Source of the DNA: Kribbella sp. CA-293567
Lineage (GTDB): Bacteria > Actinomycetota > Actinomycetes > Propionibacteriales > Kribbellaceae
DNA: 64,000 nucleotides
Assembly (NCBI RefSeq): GCF_027627575.1
Contig: NZ_CP114065.1
Location: forward strand, 248,001 to 312,000
Direction: 5' to 3'
In this document: piece by piece, positions 9,024-17,067 of the stretch
Numbering within the stretch: the first letter of the stretch is position 1
How the letters are laid out: each line of letters opens with the position of its first letter
The notes under the pieces: generated by a model
Seen by the model: only the letters and a program-made list of their open reading frames with translations
Told to the model about the DNA's origin: nothing
Databases searched by the model: none
Translations under genes and position numbers: made by a program

Positions 9024-9794
9024 TCAGCGGCTGGTGACCGAAGGGCTGGTGCTCGGCGTCTTCTCGAAGCCGGGCACGGTCGCGCTCTGCAGCTCCAGCG
9101 TGCCCTCGTAGGCGGGCATCGCGATCGAGGCCTCGTTCTTCACCTCGTAGCCGAGCTGGAACCGGACCACGTAGTCCTGCAGGTTCTCGATGTACTTCGA
9201 GTCGTCCAGCGCGCGTTGCAGCTTCTGCCGGTCGCCGATCGCGGTGATCTTGTACGGCGGGAGGTAAGGCACGCCGTGCAGCACGACGGAGTTGCCGACG
9301 CACTTGATCCCCGTGGTAGAGATCACCCGATGGTTCTGGATCGAGAGGGCGTCGGCGCCACCGGCCCACAGTGCGTTCACCACCGCCTGGATGTCCTGCT
9401 GGTGGATCACCAGCCAGTCGGCGTCCACGTCCGGGTTCTCCTTGACCACCTCGGGCGGGGCGTCCTTGAGCGTGACGGTGAGGCCCGGGCCGGTGACCGG
9501 CGTCGTCCCGACCTGGTCGGACAGGTCCTTCAGCTGCTTGGCCAGTCTGGGCTCGATCGAGCCCTGCTGAGCCTGCAGCTTGACGATGTCCTGGCTCAGC
9601 GCGGCGTGCTGGCGGGTCAGGTTGGCGCTGCGGCGACTCTGTTCCTCGACGAGGCCCGCGAGCGTAGTGTTACGGCTGGGACGCAGATCGGTACCGCGGG
9701 CGTTCGTGGCACTGGTGGCGAAGAGCAGGCCGGCGCACAGCAGAGCCACCGGCGCACTCGCGCGCCAGAGCGAAAAACGCCGCAGCTTGCTCAC
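9024..9794 (-). CDS. DUF881 family membrane-anchored protein
   Basis: Function unknown; members are found next to crgA or in division-related clusters of actinobacteria and firmicutes. A short basic N-terminus and a hydrophobic segment (about 10-30) suggest an exported protein held by one membrane anchor. A coiled-coil-prone region follows (EEQSRRSANLTRQHAALSQD), then the DUF881 core with GPGLTVTLKDAP, ADWLVIHQQDIQAVVNALW and GADALSIQNHRV. The start is GTG 9794, preceded by AAGGGGA; a GTG at 9821 would add nine residues without a binding site. It is divergent from crgA across about 105 bases. Confidence 0.88.
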   Translation of the reverse strand: MSKLRRFSLWRASAPVALLCAGLLFATSATNARGTDLRPSRNTTLAGLVEEQSRRSANLTRQHAALSQDIVKLQAQQGSIEPRLAKQLKDLSDQVGTTPVTGPGLTVTLKDAPPEVVKENPDVDADWLVIHQQDIQAVVNALWAGGADALSIQNHRVISTTGIKCVGNSVVLHGVPYLPPYKITAIGDRQKLQRALDDSKYIENLQDYVVRFQLGYEVKNEASIAMPAYEGTLELQSATVPGFEKTPSTSPSVTSR

Positions 9795-9899
9795 CCGTGA
9801 TCCCCTTGCTCTCGTCTGCACTACGCTAACCGAGGCCAGAGCTAGCTTATGTGTCTCCAGCAGTGATCCTGTCAGGTGTCCGTTACGAGGAGTCGAGTC

Positions 9900-10166
9900 G
9901 TGCCCGAGTCGAGCAGTCGCAAAACCAAGAAGTCGTCCGCCGAGAAGGTCAAGGTGGAGAAGACTCCGAAGAAGCCGCGTACCACCAGCCGGGTGTGGGT
10001 CGCCCCGGTGATGCTGGGCTGCTGGCTGCTCGGCCTGATCTGGCTGGTCGTGTTCTACGTGGCCGGCCAGGACATCCCGGTGATGCGCGACCTGAACAAC
10101 TGGAACCTGCTGATCGGCATGGGTCTGATCGCCGTCGGCTTCGTCGTCTCCACCCAGTGGATCTAG
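9900..10166 (+). CDS. crgA: Cell division protein CrgA
   Basis: A small membrane protein that binds FtsZ- and PBP-containing complexes and coordinates septation with growth. It has a basic, Lys/Ser-rich N-terminus (SSSRKTKKSSAEKVKVEK) and two transmembrane helices, about 39-60 (VWVAPVMLGCWLLGLIWLVV) and 72-88, ending STQWI. The start is GTG 9900 with GAGGAG at 9887-9892. At 88 residues it has the usual length. It stands at the edge of the conserved block; the DnaA-box patch lies directly downstream. Confidence 0.95.
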   Translation: MPESSSRKTKKSSAEKVKVEKTPKKPRTTSRVWVAPVMLGCWLLGLIWLVVFYVAGQDIPVMRDLNNWNLLIGMGLIAVGFVVSTQWI

Positions 10167-10271
10167 CCGTTCCCCAGCGTTCCGGACTTCGGACCCCAGC
10201 CGGCGATCGGGCGCAACCGGCTCGGGTCCGAAGTCAACCGCGGTAGCGTCAGCGCCGCTCGGCTCGGCGGT

Positions 10272-10408
10272 TTATCCACATGGGTATCCCCAGCTGTGCA
10301 CAGCTTTCAGCCGACTTTTCCCCAGGTTTTCCCCGGTTTTCCGGCCGATTCGGCCGAAAATGGCCGAAATCTGTGGATAAAGAAGGTTTGATCACGGCTT
10401 TATCCACA
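10272..10408. promoter_or_regulatory. Cluster of three perfect DnaA boxes
   Basis: TTATCCACA occurs at 10272-10280 and 10400-10408, and its complement TGTGGATAA at 10372-10380. All three match the consensus 9-mer exactly. Between them lie a 14-base palindrome AGCTGTGCACAGCT (10292-10305) and a T/C-rich run with three TTTTCC units, unusually AT-rich for this genome. The last box overlaps the stop codon of the hydrolase gene. dnaA and dnaN are not in the window, so this is more likely a DnaA-binding regulatory or titration site than oriC itself. Confidence 0.65.
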
Positions 10409-11299
10409 GCTGGGGAGCACGCTCCCCAGCCGGGCGGCGAAGTCCTGGGGAAACTCATGGGCCAGGCCCGGCACCCGCTCGATCGTGATGCCGAACGAGG
10501 TCAGCCGGGCTGCCGCGTCGTCCACCACCTCGAGCAGTTCGTCGGCGGTGCCGATCAGGATCGTGGCCGGAGCCAACGGCTGCTGAGCCTGCTCCGGCAG
10601 GACGCGCAGAGCCGGCCCCACTACTACGACCCCCGCCGTCGGCACCGGCTCGGCTTCGAGAGCCCAGTTGAGCGCGATCCGTCCGCCGGCCGAGAAGCCC
10701 GCGGCGATCAGCGGCAGGTCACGGAGCTCCGCCGGCAGGTGATCCAGCGCCCGGGCGACGTCCTTGGCCGACTGCGCCGGATCCGGCCAGGTCCGGTACA
10801 TCGGCGACATCAGTTGCGACGACTCCACGCCGACCAGCGCGTAGCCGAGGTCGAGCACACCGGCCCAGTCGCGCATCGCGTGCGTGGCGCGCTGCCCGGC
10901 GCCGTGCAACGCGACGACGACACCGCCGGGCTTACCCGACTCGGGCAGAGCGATCAGCGGCGGATCCTCCGCGACGACCTTGCGAGCGCGTGACAGCTCG
11001 ACGATCGCCTGGAACGCGGGAAGGTACTGGAGGGCGGTCAGGTCGTCGTCCTCGGTGAGGATGCTCTCTTCCCACCAGCCGCCGGCCTCGCTGGCCTGCT
11101 GCAACGCGACCAAGGCCTGAGTCGACTCACCGATCGAGCCCAGCAGGCAGGCCCGCAGATGGGCGAGCTCCGCCGTCCAGGGCTGGAGCTCGGCGTCAGC
11201 GGTGTCCAGCAGGTCCAGCGCGACCTGCTGCAGGCCCTCGTCGTACAGAGCGGACACTCGGTCGGTGAGCTGGTCGTAGCGGTTCTCAGGAGTCTGCAC
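10400..11299 (-). CDS. Alpha/beta-hydrolase fold protein with helical N-terminal region
   Basis: Probably a carboxylesterase- or dienelactone-hydrolase-like enzyme; the substrate is unknown. The N-terminal third (about 1-110) is helical with TPR-like features (ALYDEGLQQVALDLLDTADA, ACLLGSIGESTQALVALQQA). The C-terminal part carries the fold: oxyanion strand VVALHGAGQ, nucleophile elbow GFSAGG and a late His in GLAHEF. The start is taken as GTG 11299; a longer in-frame start at 11341 would reach into the divergent promoter. It faces the EXLDI gene across a short region with repeated CTACGTAG, so the pair may be co-regulated. Confidence 0.7.
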   Translation of the reverse strand: MQTPENRYDQLTDRVSALYDEGLQQVALDLLDTADAELQPWTAELAHLRACLLGSIGESTQALVALQQASEAGGWWEESILTEDDDLTALQYLPAFQAIVELSRARKVVAEDPPLIALPESGKPGGVVVALHGAGQRATHAMRDWAGVLDLGYALVGVESSQLMSPMYRTWPDPAQSAKDVARALDHLPAELRDLPLIAAGFSAGGRIALNWALEAEPVPTAGVVVVGPALRVLPEQAQQPLAPATILIGTADELLEVVDDAAARLTSFGITIERVPGLAHEFPQDFAARLGSVLPSCG

Positions 11300-11316
11300 C
11301 GGACGAGTTTGGCATA

Positions 11317-11359
11317 TATGTAGACGCCTACGTAGAGACATGCGTATAGTTCTACGTAG
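11317..11359. promoter_or_regulatory. Duplicated CTACGTAG operator in a divergent promoter
   Basis: The 8-base palindrome CTACGTAG occurs at 11328-11335 and 11352-11359, exactly 24 bases apart. Partial identity extends upstream of each copy (13 of 19 positions match between 11317-11335 and 11341-11359). The second copy abuts the GGAGGAG ribosome binding site of the EXLDI gene. Ribbon-helix-helix proteins usually bind such short tandem palindromes, and the EXLDI protein has a candidate RHH segment. Confidence 0.55.
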
Positions 11360-11370
11360 GAGGAGACATC

Positions 11371-11904
11371 ATGCCGAACAAGACGATCTACGTGTCCGAC
11401 GACGACCTGGCCCTCTACAAGCGGGCCCAGGAACTGGCCGGAAACCTGTCCCAGGCGATCTCGACCGCGCTGCGCCGGTACGTCGAGATGGAGGAGGGCC
11501 GGCTCGAGGGCTTCGAGGAGATCACCGTCCGGGTCGGGCGGGGGGCCGGCCGCAAACAGCGGTTCTCCGGCGTCCTGCTGGCCGAGGGCGGCCGCTCCAA
11601 CAAGAACGGCTACGAGGCCTTCAAGGTCTACCGCAGCCGGACCGGCAAGTTCGTCCTGTACGCCGACCGCAGCCAGCAGTACAGCAACCTGACCACCGTC
11701 GACGGCGTGGAACAGGAGTTCACCGGCTGGCGCAGCTGGATCGGCAGCCTCGCCACCAACCAGAGCTGGAGCATGGCCCAGGGCGAGGCGACGCTGCACG
11801 TCGTGGAAACGGTGGAAGAGCTCCGGGAACTGATCCCTGAGGACCTCTACACCCTGGTCGAGGAGGCGGCCGACCAGCCGGCCGTGGAGGACCTCGACAT
11901 CTGA
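11371..11904 (+). CDS. EXLDI family protein
   Basis: The protein ends in EDLDI, the motif that defines the EXLDI family, and at 177 residues has its typical length. The biochemical function of the family is not known. The first 40 residues (KTIYVSDDDLALYKRAQELA, then LSQAISTALRRYVEMEE) look like a strand-helix-helix segment of a ribbon-helix-helix DNA-binding domain. The rest is a mixed domain rich in aromatic residues (WRSWIGSLATNQSW). A strong GGAGGAG site precedes ATG 11371. A DrrAB-like exporter follows in the same direction after 164 bases, suggesting a regulator or accessory of that transporter. Confidence 0.8.
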   Translation: MPNKTIYVSDDDLALYKRAQELAGNLSQAISTALRRYVEMEEGRLEGFEEITVRVGRGAGRKQRFSGVLLAEGGRSNKNGYEAFKVYRSRTGKFVLYADRSQQYSNLTTVDGVEQEFTGWRSWIGSLATNQSWSMAQGEATLHVVETVEELRELIPEDLYTLVEEAADQPAVEDLDI

Positions 11905-12068
11905 CCCCTCCGCAGTCTGACCAACCGAACACCTGATCTCCCCGTACGGCGGCGCACCCACGGCCGGCCGGCCGGATCAGTGCGCCCCGAAACGGCGGCG
12001 AGCTCCTCCTCCCACACTGCCAAGCCACCTGGGTCGGGTTCACCCTGCCCAAAACCAAGCGAGGACCC

Positions 12069-13022
12069 ATGAACAACTCATCCCTGGCGATCGACGTCAC
12101 CGGACTGCACAAGTCCTACGGCGACCAGGTGGTGCTCGACGGCATCGACCTGAAAGTTGCCGAAGGCACCATCTTTGCCCTGCTCGGCCCGAACGGCGCC
12201 GGCAAGACCACCGCGGTGCAGATCCTGTCCACCCTGATCACCGCCGACGCCGGCGAGATCCGGGTCGCCGGGCACGACCTGCACGGCGACCCCGACGCGG
12301 TCCGCGCCTCGATCGGCGTCACCGGACAGTTCTCCGCGGTCGACGGTCTGCTGACCGGCGAGGAGAACCTGATCATGATGGCCGACCTGTACCACCTCGG
12401 CCGGGTGGAGGGACGCCGCCGGGCGGCCGAACTGCTGGAGCAGTTCGATCTGGTCGAGGCCGGCAAGAAGCCGGCCATGACGTACTCCGGGGGCATGAAG
12501 CGCCGGCTCGACCTGGCGATGACGCTGGTCGGCAGCCCGCGGATCATCTTCCTGGACGAGCCGACGACCGGGCTCGACCCACGCAGCCGGCATCGCATGT
12601 GGCAGGTCATCCGCGAGCTCGTCGCCGGTGGCGTGACGGTTCTCCTCACCACGCAGTACCTGGAGGAGGCAGACCAGCTCGCCGGCCGGATCGCAGTACT
12701 GGATCACGGGAAGTTCGTTGCCGAGGGCACTCCCGAGCAGCTGAAGCGGCTGGTACCGGGCGGGCACATCCGGCTCAGGTTCAACGCACCGGACGAGTTC
12801 GCCCTGGCCACGCAGGCATTGCCGACGGCGGCTCCCGACGAAGAGGCGCTGGTGCTCCAGGTGCCGAGCGACGGCAGCGTGCAGGCACTGCGCGCGCTGC
12901 TGGCCCGGATCGACGACGCCTCTCTCGAGGTGGACGAACTGACTGTCCACACCCCCGACCTGGACGACGTCTTCTTCGCCGTCACGGGCCAGAACACTGA
13001 CCGGAAGGTGACCAGCAGATGA
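12069..13022 (+). CDS. DrrA-like ABC transporter ATP-binding protein
   Basis: Powers export of a drug-like or lipid compound with the permease encoded next to it. The ABC domain has Walker A GPNGAGKTT (40-48), signature YSGGMKRRLDLA, Walker B IIFLDEPTTGLD and a switch region ending TTQYLEEAD, the pattern of daunorubicin-resistance type ATPases. The C-terminal 90 residues match the DrrA-type extension (HTPDLDDVFFAVTGQ). GAGGA lies just before the ATG. Its stop overlaps the permease start (ATGA). The substrate cannot be told from sequence. Confidence 0.9.
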   Translation: MNNSSLAIDVTGLHKSYGDQVVLDGIDLKVAEGTIFALLGPNGAGKTTAVQILSTLITADAGEIRVAGHDLHGDPDAVRASIGVTGQFSAVDGLLTGEENLIMMADLYHLGRVEGRRRAAELLEQFDLVEAGKKPAMTYSGGMKRRLDLAMTLVGSPRIIFLDEPTTGLDPRSRHRMWQVIRELVAGGVTVLLTTQYLEEADQLAGRIAVLDHGKFVAEGTPEQLKRLVPGGHIRLRFNAPDEFALATQALPTAAPDEEALVLQVPSDGSVQALRALLARIDDASLEVDELTVHTPDLDDVFFAVTGQNTDRKVTSR

Positions 13023-13825
13023 GCACCGTGCAACTGTCGACCAGGACCCACCCGATCGCCGACACGGCGACCATGTTGCGGCGCAACCTCCGGCACGCCC
13101 TGCGCTACCCCGGCCTCTCGCTGGGCGCGATCGGGATGCCGGTGGTGATGCTGCTGCTGTTCGGCGTCGTCTTCGGCAAGACCTTCTCGGCCGGGATCGG
13201 CGGCGGCAACGGCTTCGAGTACATCGACTTCCTCACCCCGGGCCTGCTGCTGATGTCGGTCGCGTCCGGGATCATGTCGCCCGCGATCGGCGCCGCCACC
13301 GACATGTCCGAGGGCATCGTCGCCCGGTTCCGGACGATGGCGATCTTCCGCCCCGCCGTGCTGACCGGCCATGTGCTGGCGAACGCGATCCTGACCGTCG
13401 TCAGCCTGGCCCTGCTGATCGGTTTCGCCACGCTGATCGGCTTCCGCCCGAACGCGTCCCTGGCCGACTGGCTGCTGGCGAGCGGCCTGCTGATCGCCCT
13501 GACCGTCGCCCTGACCTGGTTCGGCGTCGCCCTCGGGCTGATCAGCAAGACACCGGAGGGCGCGAGCAACATCGTGCTGCCGATCTCCCTGCTGCTGCCG
13601 CTGCTCAGCACCACGTTCGTCCCGCTCGCGGCGATGCCGGGCGGCCTGCGCTGGTTCGTCGAGTACCAGCCCTTCACCCCGATCATCGAGACCCTGCGTC
13701 ACCTGCTCCTCGGCAGCCCGCTCGAGTCCGGCAACGGCTGGCTCTCGCTCGCCTGGTGCCTGGCGATCGGCCTGGTCGGCTACTTCTGGGCCCAGAAGAA
13801 CTACAACAAGGGCACCGCTGCCTGA
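13019..13825 (+). CDS. DrrB-like ABC-2 type permease
   Basis: Membrane partner of the preceding ATPase. The 268 residues contain about six transmembrane segments (for example MPVVMLLLFGVVFG, LLIGFATLIGF, SNIVLPISLLLPLLSTTFVP). The family signature around LPLLSTTFVPLAAMPGGLRWF and the end with YQPFTPIIETLRHLL are typical of DrrB/NodJ-type permeases. Start ATG 13019 overlaps the ATPase stop. A structured inverted repeat separates its 3' end from the convergent PPOX gene. Confidence 0.88.
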   Translation: MSTVQLSTRTHPIADTATMLRRNLRHALRYPGLSLGAIGMPVVMLLLFGVVFGKTFSAGIGGGNGFEYIDFLTPGLLLMSVASGIMSPAIGAATDMSEGIVARFRTMAIFRPAVLTGHVLANAILTVVSLALLIGFATLIGFRPNASLADWLLASGLLIALTVALTWFGVALGLISKTPEGASNIVLPISLLLPLLSTTFVPLAAMPGGLRWFVEYQPFTPIIETLRHLLLGSPLESGNGWLSLAWCLAIGLVGYFWAQKNYNKGTAA

Positions 13826-13836
13826 CGCGGCGTGCG

Positions 13837-13927
13837 CAACGACAGGTAGTGCACCCGGAGACGCTGTACGCGTCGGCGCAGATCGCGCTCGGGTGCACTA
13901 TTTGCCGTGCACTACTTCCTGTCGTTG
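13837..13927. terminator. Nested inverted repeats between convergent genes
   Basis: CAACGACAGGTAGTGCAC (13837-13854) pairs with 13907-13927 apart from a 2-base bulge, while TAGTGCACCCG (13847-13857) can pair instead with CGGGTGCACTA (13890-13900). The right arm includes the last codons and stop of the PPOX gene. It probably acts as a bidirectional terminator with two alternative folds. Confidence 0.5.
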
Positions 13928-14613
13928 TGCACAGACGGAGCGCCGAGCTGGTTGGCGCGGGTCCGGATGTGGGCAGGGACCAGCAGGTCGCAGTCGGGGT
14001 TGGTGACGGGGGCGTCGGCGACGACCCGGAGCGGGATCACACCGGTCCAGTGCGGGAGGTCCAGGTCGTCCTCGTCGTCGTTGGCGGCGCCGCTGCGGGT
14101 CTTGACGGAGGCTTCGGTGAGGGCGAGCGCCAGGACGGTGGTCTTGGCCAGTTCCTTCCGGTTCGGCGGGCGGACGGAACCGGAGCGGCCGGGGACCAGG
14201 TGGTCGACGATCCGGTTGAGTCCGTGCAGCTTCTCGTCCGGGTCGGTGACGATCCGCGGGAGGCCGAAGATCACCGCCGAGCGGTAGTTCACCGAGTGGT
14301 GGAAGGCGGACCGCGCCAGCACCAGCCCGTCGGCGTGGGTGACCGTGACGCAGATCGTCTGGTCCGGGGCGGCCATCACGCTGCGGGCGGCCACCGAGCC
14401 GTGCAGATAGAGCGTGCCGTCGGGTCCCCGGTCCAGATCCACCCCGTACGCCGTGGGCAGGACGAGCGGCGCCCCGTCGAGGACCACCCCGAAATGGCAG
14501 AACATGCCGTCAAGCAGGACGTCGTGCAGCACACCACGGTCGGTCGCGGCGCGTTCCTTCGACCGGCGCAGCTTGGTCCGGTCGGTGGGCTGGAGCGGCG
14601 AGGTGATGGTCAT
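13912..14613 (-). CDS. Pyridoxamine 5'-phosphate oxidase-fold (FMN-binding) protein
   Basis: A split-barrel flavin or heme-binding oxidoreductase of the PPOX superfamily; the substrate is unknown. Barrel motifs include FCHFGVVLDGAPLVLPTAYG, TLYLHGSVAARSVM and RSAVIFGLPRIV. The start is ATG 14613 (MTITSPLQPTDRTKLRR), since homologues begin near this point; an in-frame codon at 14655 would intrude on the opposite promoter. It is divergent from a MocR regulator, a pairing often seen when a PLP-responsive regulator controls a vitamin B6-like oxidase. That link is inferred from position. Confidence 0.8.
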   Translation of the reverse strand: MTITSPLQPTDRTKLRRSKERAATDRGVLHDVLLDGMFCHFGVVLDGAPLVLPTAYGVDLDRGPDGTLYLHGSVAARSVMAAPDQTICVTVTHADGLVLARSAFHHSVNYRSAVIFGLPRIVTDPDEKLHGLNRIVDHLVPGRSGSVRPPNRKELAKTTVLALALTEASVKTRSGAANDDEDDLDLPHWTGVIPLRVVADAPVTNPDCDLLVPAHIRTRANQLGAPSVHNDRK

Positions 14614-14649
14614 GAGACCAGCTTCGCGACTCAATGGCATGCTGGCACG

Positions 14650-14686
14650 GTCCACTCATCGACGAAACAGGTAGTCCACTTTGGAC
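14650..14686 (+). promoter_or_regulatory. Candidate MocR operator with direct and inverted repeats
   Basis: GTCCACT is repeated at 14650-14656 and 14674-14680, 24 bases apart, and the second copy is also half of an inverted repeat GTCCA-CTT-TGGAC (14674-14686). MocR-family regulators commonly bind direct repeats near the shared promoter. The site overlaps the first codons of the MocR gene, which would fit autorepression. Confidence 0.45.
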
Positions 14687-16048
14687 AGCTCACTCCCGCT
14701 GGTGCTGGCGCGCGACGGCGCCGGCCCGCTGCATCTGCAGTTGGCCGAGCAGTTTCGGGCAGCGGTGCGCGACGGGCGACTGCAGGCTGGTCACCGGCTC
14801 CCCTCCACGCGAGACCTGGCGAGGGAGCTCTCCGTTTCGCGCTCGGTGGCACAGGCGGCGTACGACCAACTGCACGCCGAGGGGTGGATCGCGGGGCGGA
14901 CCGGCTCGGGCACCTACGTCGCTGACGTCGTACCGCTCCAGCCCGCACTACGCGCCGCCACGCGCCCACCGGCGTCTGCAGGGCCGCCTCTTCTCACACT
15001 CCGCCCGGGGATCCCGTACATCAGTCCCGCGGTTGACGCCGGGTGGAAGCGCGCCTGGCGAGAGGTATCGGTTCAACCGCCGACTCGTGGCTACGACCAC
15101 CCTGCTGGGCTACCGGAACTGCGAGCGGCGCTGGCTGATCACGTCGGACGCGTCCGCGGTATCGCTTGCGGCCCGGAGAACCTGCTCATCACCGACGGCA
15201 CCTCCCACGGCCTGCGTCTCCTGCTGTCGCTGACTCTGCGGCGCGGCGACCGGATCGCGATCGAGGACCCCGGGTTCGCCACCGCGGTCTCCGCTGCCCA
15301 GCAGCACGGTCTGGAGATTGTGGATATCGGTGTGGACGAAGACGGTCTGCTGGTCTCCGACCTGGGTCCGGACCTGTCGGCGGTCTACGTGACGCCGTCG
15401 CATCAGTATCCGCTGGGCGGCCGGCTCCCCGTTGCCAGACGCAACGAGTTGATCCGCTGGGCCCGGCGTACCGGGGCGACCCTGATCGAGGACGACTACG
15501 ACAGCGAGTTCCGGTACGACGTGGCGCCGCTGCCCGCACTGGCCCAGCTCGACCTCGACCGGGTCGTCCACCTCGGCACGCTGTCGAAGATCCTCAGCCC
15601 GGCCCTGCGCCTGGGCTGGCTGGTCGCCTCACCGGAGGTGGTCGACCGGCTGGCGGAGTACCGGCAGGCTGTCGGCGACTGGCCCGGCTGGCCGATGCAG
15701 GCCGCGTTCCTGGCCATGCTCCGCGACGGCTACCTCGACCAGGTGATCCGCAGATCAAGACGCCTGTACTCCGACCGCCGCAACCGCACCTGCGCAGCGC
15801 TGGCTCCCTACGGCCAGATCGTCGGTCAGGACGCCGGACTCCACATCACCTTGCTGCTACCGGGCACGGACGACGTGGCCCTGGCCGCCGAAGCGAGAGC
15901 GGCCGGGGTGGTGGTCGCTCCACTCTCCGACTACCGCCGCTCCGTTCCCGGCCTTCCGGGCCTGGTGATCGGCTACGCCACACCTACTGACGAAGACTTT
16001 CACCAGGCCCTGACCAGGCTCTGCGCAGTACTCGGTCGATCTGGTTAG
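14681..16048 (+). CDS. MocR/PdxR-type transcriptional regulator (GntR HTH plus aminotransferase fold)
   Basis: A PLP-binding regulator. Residues about 10-75 are a GntR winged helix (PLHLQLAEQFRAAVRDG, GHRLPSTRDLARELSVSRS, GSGTYVAD). Residues about 105-450 are a class I aminotransferase-like domain with PSHQYPLGG, DDYDSEFRYD and the PLP lysine in GTLSKILSPALRLGW. At 455 residues it is full length. The start is a TTG at 14681 with no good ribosome binding site, so translation may be weak or from a leaderless mRNA. Its 3' end overlaps the convergent GH43 lipoprotein gene by 4 bases. Confidence 0.88.
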   Translation: MDSSLPLVLARDGAGPLHLQLAEQFRAAVRDGRLQAGHRLPSTRDLARELSVSRSVAQAAYDQLHAEGWIAGRTGSGTYVADVVPLQPALRAATRPPASAGPPLLTLRPGIPYISPAVDAGWKRAWREVSVQPPTRGYDHPAGLPELRAALADHVGRVRGIACGPENLLITDGTSHGLRLLLSLTLRRGDRIAIEDPGFATAVSAAQQHGLEIVDIGVDEDGLLVSDLGPDLSAVYVTPSHQYPLGGRLPVARRNELIRWARRTGATLIEDDYDSEFRYDVAPLPALAQLDLDRVVHLGTLSKILSPALRLGWLVASPEVVDRLAEYRQAVGDWPGWPMQAAFLAMLRDGYLDQVIRRSRRLYSDRRNRTCAALAPYGQIVGQDAGLHITLLLPGTDDVALAAEARAAGVVVAPLSDYRRSVPGLPGLVIGYATPTDEDFHQALTRLCAVLGRSG

Positions 16049-17067
16049 GGCTTCTCCGGGTTGTCCGCCAGTGGCGGCTGGACGACGGGCACATCGCCGT
16101 TCCAGGTCAGCTCGGAGAGCCACATCGTGCGGCCGGGCGGGTCGGCACCGACCAGGGCCGGATCCCAGGCGTGGTAGACGAACCAGTAGCGGTCGTCCTT
16201 CACCAGCACCATGTTGTGACCGGGCCCGGCGGCATCGTCCGAGGTGGTGAGGATCGGGTCGCCGGACTTCTGACATGGGCCGGCCGGGGTGGCGCAAAGG
16301 GCGTGACCGACGGCGTACTCGGCCTTGTCGTAGGCGTTGGCGGAGTAGAAGAGGTGGAACTTGCCGTTGCGCTCGACGACATAGGGCGCCTCGACCAGAT
16401 TGCCCTCCCACGGCAGGGTCTGTTTGATCAGCCGAGTGGTCTCGCCGACCAGCTTCAGGCCGTCCGGCGACAGCCGCGAGACGTAGATCCAGGTGTCCTT
16501 GCCGACCGCGTTGCCGTCGTTCTTCCAGTACAGCCACCACTGACCGCTCGAGTCCCGGAACGGGCTCGCGTCGATCGAGCCACCCTCGTCAGCCTGGCAA
16601 ATGAGTGGCTTACTCGACTTGTCGACATATGGACCTTTGGTCGACGCGGCGATCGCGACACCGATGCACTGGTGACCGGACGCGGTGTCGGAGGTCGTGT
16701 AGTACATGGCGAACCGATCCGCCCCCAGTACGCCGACCTCGGGCGCCCAGACCTTGCCCGCCGACGTCCAGGCGGGCAGCGACGGCAGCGCGTCCCCGAC
16801 CTGGTCCCACGAGACCAGGTCGGTGGACCGCAGCGTCTGCACGTTGCCGAGCGGCCCGTTCGTCGCGAAGGCGTAGTACTCCGAGCCGACGGCGACCACC
16901 TGCGGGTCGGCGAAGTTCCCGTCGTACACCGGATTCGTGAAGCCCATCGTCGTCCCCTCGGTAACCTGCTCGGAGGCCTTGTTGGTAGCGCTGCCGGTAG
17001 CGCTGCCGGAGCTGCTGCACCCCACCGTCAGCACGACGAGCAGCAGCAACCCCGGCCAGCGTGACAT
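16045..17067 (-). CDS. GH43 family glycosidase lipoprotein
   Basis: A lipid-anchored extracellular enzyme, probably an arabinofuranosidase or arabinanase. The signal ends in a lipobox (LLLLVVLTVGCSSSG). The GH43 five-blade propeller shows the three acidic positions: base Asp in DGNFADPQVV, Asp in GSIDASPFRD and acid Glu in EAPYVVERN. The length is 340 residues. ATG 17067 overlaps the stop of the upstream GH43 gene (ATGA). It is the last gene of the arabinan operon, transcribed from about 23.9 kb. Confidence 0.88.
   Translation of the reverse strand: MSRWPGLLLLVVLTVGCSSSGSATGSATNKASEQVTEGTTMGFTNPVYDGNFADPQVVAVGSEYYAFATNGPLGNVQTLRSTDLVSWDQVGDALPSLPAWTSAGKVWAPEVGVLGADRFAMYYTTSDTASGHQCIGVAIAASTKGPYVDKSSKPLICQADEGGSIDASPFRDSSGQWWLYWKNDGNAVGKDTWIYVSRLSPDGLKLVGETTRLIKQTLPWEGNLVEAPYVVERNGKFHLFYSANAYDKAEYAVGHALCATPAGPCQKSGDPILTTSDDAAGPGHNMVLVKDDRYWFVYHAWDPALVGADPPGRTMWLSELTWNGDVPVVQPPLADNPEKP

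Noticed and set aside
10272-10408. DnaA-box cluster called as oriC
   Set aside because: Only three boxes are present, and dnaA/dnaN do not flank it. Actinobacterial origins normally hold many more boxes between those genes.
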